A stretch of 12,244 bases of DNA from Larix sibirica (Eukaryota > Streptophyta > Pinopsida > Pinales > Pinaceae): the NCBI GenBank assembly GCA_004151065.3, contig NWUY0304366814.1:1-12244 (forward strand), given 5' to 3'. Within the stretch, counting starts at the first letter, position 1; each line of letters opens with the position of its first letter. Below are positions 7,853-12,244 of this stretch, piece after piece. Made by a program: the position numbers and the translations under genes. A model generated the notes under the pieces. It was not told the origin of the DNA and searched no databases. It saw only the letters and a program-made list of their open reading frames with translations.

Positions 7853-7929
7853 CGTACCGTGCGCCATACTGTAGCGTACCGTGCATGTCCAGAGATCTAT
7901 GTGAGTATAGGTTCGCTGAGTATAGGTTC
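7853..7929. repeat. Two adjacent small duplications
   Basis: CGTACCGTGC occurs exactly at 7853-7862 and 7875-7884 (22-base period), and TGAGTATAGGTTC exactly at 7902-7914 and 7917-7929 (15-base period). Confidence 0.75.
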
Positions 7930-8021
7930 CTGACTAGAGATTCATGCACGTAATATAATTATATGGTAGAGTTAGCCTGGAGTCGAGGTAGCTGGTTGAA
8001 TTATTTAGTTCGCTTACTCGA

Positions 8022-8043
8022 TGTGTGTGTGTGGGGGGGGGGG
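8022..8043. repeat. (TG)n followed by an 11-G run
   Basis: A short TG microsatellite runs directly into eleven consecutive G (8033-8043), ending at GGATCC. Length variation and sequencing error are both likely at such a run. Confidence 0.8.
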
Positions 8044-8225
8044 ATCCATCCAATGGGTATGCGCTTAAGGTGCTGAAGGTATGTGGGAAATTGGTGGGGG
8101 CCTTCCCAACAAAATAAGCCTTTCAACTTCACCTACCTCTCACCTATAACCTATCAGCAGAAAATGCCTTTTATAGTCAGTCACCAGGAGCCGTAAGTCT
8201 TCAACTTTCAACCTTTAGCCAAGAG

Positions 8226-8245
8226 CCAAGTCCAAGTCCAAGTCC
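8226..8245. repeat. (CCAAGT)3 microsatellite
   Basis: Three tandem copies of CCAAGT followed by CC, preceded by the related AGCCAAGAG. Confidence 0.8.
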
Positions 8246-8881
8246 GCCCAGTACGCGTGCAAGTAAATAAACCTTCCATCGAGAGTGAATGCACCATATG
8301 TTAGATAAGAGTGTGTATAGCACGTTAGGCAAGGAAATTAATGGGATTTAGATTTGCCCGGGAGTAGGGCAGCAGGGGATTACAAATTTATTTATTGAAT
8401 CAGGTTCAGCGCAGGTTATCCTTTTCTTTAAGAACGCTTTGCTCGAGTAAAACCCCACCTACGATACTTACTGCAAAGACCTACCTGCTTACTGAGATAT
8501 TGTTGATATCTGTCTTTCAATTGATAACCGGATCTCTTTTCTTGCGAACTGGATGAAATTCGCTTTATACGAACGGATGCGCGGAGAATCCACCCCGGCA
8601 GGCTAGGAGATATATAAGAAAAAGAACCTGCGGGATTGGATTACTTACGTGCGTGCTTCCTGGATGGCTAGATTGAGGGCTTGCAGTGCAGAAGGAAGGG
8701 GAACACAAATCAAAAACATGATAAAATAATTAGATTTAATTTTAGCTCTATGGAAACAATAATTTAAACCCTTATATGCTCTACAAATTAACATCCAAAG
8801 TGACATTTTATTTAGGAGCCTTTTTAGGCGTTTTAACCTATTAATCTCCGACTCTTGCTCCCTTGCTTTTCGAGGGGGAGT

Positions 8882-9229
8882 ATGCAACCTCAACTCCATA
8901 ATTTTTTATTTATATATCCTTCCCCGCTGGCTTCCCTGCTAGCGGCCCTTATCGCCGTTCGTTCTGCCCATCCCTTCCCTCTTTTTCTTTTTCAGTCGTT
9001 CTGCGTTCTCTCCATTCTATATTATTTTCTGCTTGTCCAGTGGCGCTGGCTCTCGTCTTCGGTCTGGCTTGTTTTGGTCATTGTTTTGGTCATTGTAGGG
9101 TATGGGATCAGGTGTGTGGACAGGGAGGGGGTCCGGTCGTCCGGTGTCGGGGGTCCTATTTCCATATTTTCCGATTCGGAGTGGAGTGAAGAGGGGGGTC
9201 TGATCCTTGAAACAAGTAGGGTTAGATAG
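8882..9229 (+). CDS. Hypothetical 115-residue protein with three predicted membrane segments
   Basis: I do not recognise a family. The frame starts at ATG 8882 (it stays open a little further upstream) and ends at TAG 9227-9229. Three hydrophobic stretches are visible: about residues 7-26, 33-52 (PLFLFQSFCVLSILYYFLLV) and 58-76, followed by a soluble tail of about 40 residues with the acidic string SDSEWSEEGG (98-107). A perfect 12-base tandem duplication (TTGTTTTGGTCA at 9069-9080 and 9081-9092) lies inside the third segment and keeps the frame, giving VLVIVLVIV. Lineage-specific small membrane ORFs of this kind are common in plant mitochondria and some are linked to male sterility, but pyrimidine-rich DNA also yields hydrophobic frames by chance. 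No ribosome-binding logic or neighbouring gene helps decide. Confidence 0.3.
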   Translation: MQPQLHNFLFIYPSPLASLLAALIAVRSAHPFPLFLFQSFCVLSILYYFLLVQWRWLSSSVWLVLVIVLVIVGYGIRCVDREGVRSSGVGGPISIFSDSEWSEEGGLILETSRVR

Positions 9230-9949
9230 CTATATATTATAAGGTCCTAGATATTTATAAGAAGCATGATGTCGTTGTATGCTTTTAAGGCAGTTATAAA
9301 GAATAGATTGGAGAATCATCCCCAAAGGGTTTAGGTCTGAAGATAGGGGTTTTTATAATAAGGGTATTTCAGTGGAAGGAAAAAAGGTTTATTCCCAATG
9401 AGGAGGCCCATGTTTAGAAGGAATTGAAGTAAAAGATCCTTCTCAAGGAAGCCTGAACAAAAGCCCTTAAGCCTATTCTCAAGTCTTCATATAAATTAAG
9501 GTAGAAAAAAGATTCTGTGGTTGAAGCAGGGATTTAGGAAGGGGGGGGAGTAATGAAAGAGAATAAACAACAAAATATAAACGACAATGCTTATTATATC
9601 TATATGTAATTACGCTTTAGCAAATAAATAAAGCCTTACCGCCTTTCTCAGAATATAGTGTTTTGTGGGAACGCTATTCTCGTAATATGTTATCAAGTTA
9701 ATCAATTAATTCACTCAATCAATGCCAATCCTGGAAGACCTATCCTCACGCATGCACCCGACCTCTGCAGTAAATGCACCTTTATACCCGTCTGTCCAAT
9801 TGGGCCCTCCTCTCAGAAGTTCAGTATCGATCAATAAATTCAATCAATTAAAGCAATATCTCTCTACTCCAGGCAAGCATGGTAAATATGTATGGCAACA
9901 GGAGGTAGAGCTAGAAGTATAGTTTGTTCGAGGGTCAAGGTATAGAAGA
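9230..9949. other. Spacer without supported gene
   Basis: Purine-rich on the + strand, with a run of eight G at 9541-9548 and an AAATAAATAAAGCC string near 9620 of the type seen elsewhere. A 66-codon frame at 9722-9922 shows no family motif or membrane segment and is not called. Confidence 0.45.
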
Positions 9950-9984
9950 GGGTAGATAGAGGGTAGATAGAAAGGGTAGATATA
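9950..9984. repeat. GGGTAGATAGA tandem repeat
   Basis: Two perfect 11-base copies of GGGTAGATAGA (9950-9960 and 9961-9971) and a third, GGGTAGATATA, after a two-base spacer (9974-9984). Related GGGTAGAGAG follows near 10030. Confidence 0.85.
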
Positions 9985-11400
9985 GTTCGAGTTCAAGCTA
10001 AAGTGTCGAAATTATAGATAGAGGGTCGGGGGGTAGAGAGATAGGGAGTAGATGTTTGCATTTGTCCTTAAGCCCATATCTAATATGTTCATCAATCAAT
10101 ATCTTTCCGGGCAAGCCTAACCCACCTCCCTTCAACAATCATACCCGCCCGTTCAAACATACCCGACAGAGAAGGAAAGCCCACATCGCCGCACTGGTGG
10201 AGAGGATAAGGCCCCCCTTCATCCTGCTGAATCTCCCATATATGGTTCATTAAATATCCCAGACTTATTGAACTAACTTTTGGCCTCACCCTAAAAACTA
10301 AAAACCACTCAGTTTAGCTAACTGCGCAGCCGTGAGGAGGTGGCTTAAAACTAGATCTTCAAACTTCAGAGGATTTTATCCACCTTGGGGCTTAATTTTA
10401 GACATAGCTTAGCCCCATAGATGCCAACATCCTCCCCAGAGGGTTTTATCCATTGCTGACCGTGCTCAGCTAATTTTGCTGTTTCAATTCAATGGGAAGT
10501 TGATCTGAGTGACATCTTCTATGTTTTACCTGTGTGATGCGGCGTTTTGGCTCCGTAAAATTGAGACAAATATACTCCCGGAATTAAAAAAGTCTGTCTT
10601 AGTTCTGGATTCCGACCATCGGATCTCGATAAACAAGCACACGAGCTAGGCTTTTATTCATGAGTTTTTCCGCCTGTGTGATCTGCATGGTACTTAATGA
10701 ACTATGTCACGGGTATTCTCCTTCCTTCCCGAAGAGGGATGGGCTGGACTAAAACTAATGGAATAACCCCGCTGCAGCATTTAAGAATAGAGTTATCTAC
10801 TGACAAAAGCGAGTTCGCTACGCCCCTCATGGGGTCTGGTGTCACTTAGTTAGTTAGCGAGAACCAACGTAAGGATCTTGGGTTAATGAAGTGATCATGT
10901 AGGTGGGGGTGGAGCAGCTTCGGAGCCTTTCTTGTTGGACATCTTTACGTTGGAGCTTTACATGTGTCACTTGTAGAGGGAGCACTTAATATAGAAATAG
11001 GAGCTGCCGATGCCAGCAGGATTATTTGCCACTACTAATATAGATCCAAGTTCGATGCTGGTAGGATACCCAGGTAGGTAAGTGTTTATCCGCACCCATT
11101 CCTAGTTGTTTATTAAATAAGTCCCCTTATAAAGGGCAAGATCTATTGAACCTTTCATCAAGTCAACAGAACAAATAGAGGCGTAGTACCCCATTTCCCT
11201 ACGAAATACACTTAGATCAACAAGGACTCCTGGCTGGGAGACTACCTACTACAACTGGGACTACCTACTTTAGCCCTTTTTAAAAAACACACTGCCGGAA
11301 CCGAGACATCCCCCTAGCTACACTATATTACTACCCACTATACAATCCATTGATTTCTCCATGGCCTCAGGTTCTTCGGTCGGGCACCACCATACCTATA
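9985..11400. other. Spacer without recognisable gene
   Basis: No gene family, tRNA or group II intron domain was recognised in about 1.4 kb. One direct repeat is seen: AGAGGATTTTATCCA at 10368-10382 and AGAGGGTTTTATCCA at 10438-10452. Between them GGGGCT (10387-10392) can pair with AGCCCC (10411-10416). Antisense open frames at 10056-10289 overlap each other and have no family features. Confidence 0.45.
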
Positions 11401-11404
11401 ATAA

Positions 11405-11482
11405 TAAATATATATATATATTTATATTCCTGGAAATAATCCAGCGGGAATATGGGAATAATCCATATTCCTCGAAATAATG
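11405..11482. repeat. AT microsatellite, direct repeats and a 9-bp hairpin
   Basis: A (TA)n run at about 11408-11421 is followed by ATATTCCTGGAAATAAT, which recurs as ATATTCCTCGAAATAAT about 41 bases later. Between and into the second copy lies a perfect inverted repeat, GGAATATGG (11447-11455) and CCATATTCC (11463-11471), with a seven-base loop. The second direct repeat shares bases with the right arm of the hairpin, so the structure and the duplication are linked. Confidence 0.75.
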
Positions 11483-11931
11483 AAAACTGCTGGCTTTCAT
11501 TTGGCTGGATCTCTCTATGGCCGATATACAGATATATACCCTCCTTCCTCAAACCTCCTTGGAAACATAATAAACCCTATTATTTGAACCATCCTTACAA
11601 TCTTACTTTGGTACCTCATACATCAGCCTTGGGACCCTCCATACCCTCCGAACGAACCTTCCCTTAATTACCCTCTTTTCAAACCTTTCAATCCTACAAC
11701 TCCCCTTGCTGATCGAACCTTGCATGCATTATCCTCTTTAATGAAACTTGAAAGCTTTATAATTTAGGGTTTTATTTATATACACCTCGTTTTAGGGGGT
11801 CCAATTGGGAAAATGGATGGCTCATCGGGAGAATGAAAGTAAGGATTTTATTTATTTTATTTTATATGATTCACGCCGTTCTAACGAAGCTCATGCACGC
11901 TAGAACCTATCAGATACTTTATATCATGAGC
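11483..11931. other. Spacer without recognisable gene
   Basis: No gene recognised. A 71-codon + strand frame ending near 11667 has no family motif. AT-rich TTATTTTATTTTATAT at about 11850-11868 is low-complexity. Confidence 0.45.
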
Positions 11932-12053
11932 GCATAATTACATATATAATAGCAGCATTTTCGAAGGATTGACTTGACCAGAAAAGCCAACTCTTCGCAC
12001 AGTTAGATCCACGTTTCAAGTCATAAGGCAAGCAAGCATAATTACATATATAA
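11932..12053. repeat. Exact 18-base direct repeat
   Basis: GCATAATTACATATATAA occurs exactly at 11932-11949 and 12036-12053, 104 bases apart in the same orientation. Direct repeats of this size in plant mitochondrial DNA can support rare recombination or deletion. Confidence 0.8.
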
Positions 12054-12244
12054 AGAATGACTTAAATAGATGGATGAAGAAAGAAGTGCGCCCTTCGTTT
12101 CAGTCAGTCCTGAGTGATTGATCAAATACGCAACAGCGGCGGTTATCGTTTCGATCTTGGTGCGAGGTACGTGAAGTGACTCGACTCACCCCTATTCTTT
12201 GTCATCGGGAAGAAGAAAAAGAAGGTGATTTATCCCATATGATG
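12054..12244. other. Unassigned window end
   Basis: No recognised gene. The frame around 12130-12172 reads NSGGYRFDLGARYVK before a TGA, which looks slightly protein-like, but it is too short to assign and the window ends soon after. Confidence 0.3.

Larger units (their letters stand above)
7460..8850. other. Spacer with scattered small repeats
   Basis: No gene, tRNA or intron domain recognised in about 1.4 kb. It contains the small tandem repeats listed separately at 7853-7929, 8022-8043 and 8226-8245. A short - strand frame at 8645-8899 has no family motif and is not called. Confidence 0.5.

Noticed and set aside
7853-7890. Reverse-strand GCACGGTACGGGAAC as an intron domain V or tRNA arm
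   Set aside because: It is explained by the CGTACCGTGC duplication, and no cloverleaf or full stem forms.
8185-8200. GAGCCGTAAG as a possible group II domain V start
   Set aside because: The paired 3' half of the domain V stem is absent downstream.
10056-10289. Antisense pair of 65-codon frames
   Set aside because: They cover the same bases on opposite strands with no motif; a weak resemblance to retroelement protein could not be supported.
11367-11667. Two short frames on opposite strands
   Set aside because: They run through the AT microsatellite and hairpin; no family features.
1-12244. tRNA genes, including plastid-derived ones
   Set aside because: I looked for GGTTCRA T-arm strings on both strands; the few found have no matching acceptor, D or anticodon arms. 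A covariance-model scan would settle it.

Overview
The window looks like plant mitochondrial DNA, most likely from a seed plant with heavy C-to-U RNA editing (a gymnosperm or an early-branching angiosperm). The main reason is the one clearly recognisable gene, an intact 159-codon atp8 (orfB, ymf19) at 6104-6583 on the + strand. Its genomic sequence carries many Ser, Pro, Arg and His codons where the family has Phe, Leu, Trp, Cys or Tyr, each one C-to-T step away. The rest is gene-poor, as is usual for spacers of expanded plant mitogenomes: no tRNA, rRNA or recognisable split-gene exon was found, and there is a fragment that looks nuclear in origin.

Layout. 1-1400 is spacer with three short imperfect tandem arrays, including a 24-base unit that reads as an octapeptide repeat. 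1401-1736 (- strand) is an open frame of unknown origin, possibly a relic of a viral coat-type gene. It abuts, head to head, a broken Ty3/gypsy pol fragment at 1728-2119 (+ strand). 2150-4520 is spacer with short dispersed motifs, an AGGT-rich degenerate repeat field and an AAAGCC-rich stretch. 4860-5300 holds further small direct repeats. 5415-5752 shows strong codon-like periodicity that switches frame once, and looks like a broken coding sequence. atp8 follows at 6104-6583. 6584-8850 is spacer with low-copy repeats and a Pro/Val/Ala-rich triplet-phased stretch at 7253-7459 interrupted by four stops. 8882-9229 is a 115-codon open frame with three hydrophobic segments and an acidic tail, of unknown function. 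9230-12244 is spacer with small tandem repeats, a 9-base-pair hairpin flanked by direct repeats, and an 18-base exact direct repeat.

The genes do not form an operon. atp8 would act in the F0 part of the mitochondrial ATP synthase; everything else is relic, repeat or unassigned. No defence system, CRISPR array or other organised new system is visible. The most interesting material is the set of repeat stretches that keep a triplet phase, and the junction of two unrelated foreign-looking fragments near position 1730.
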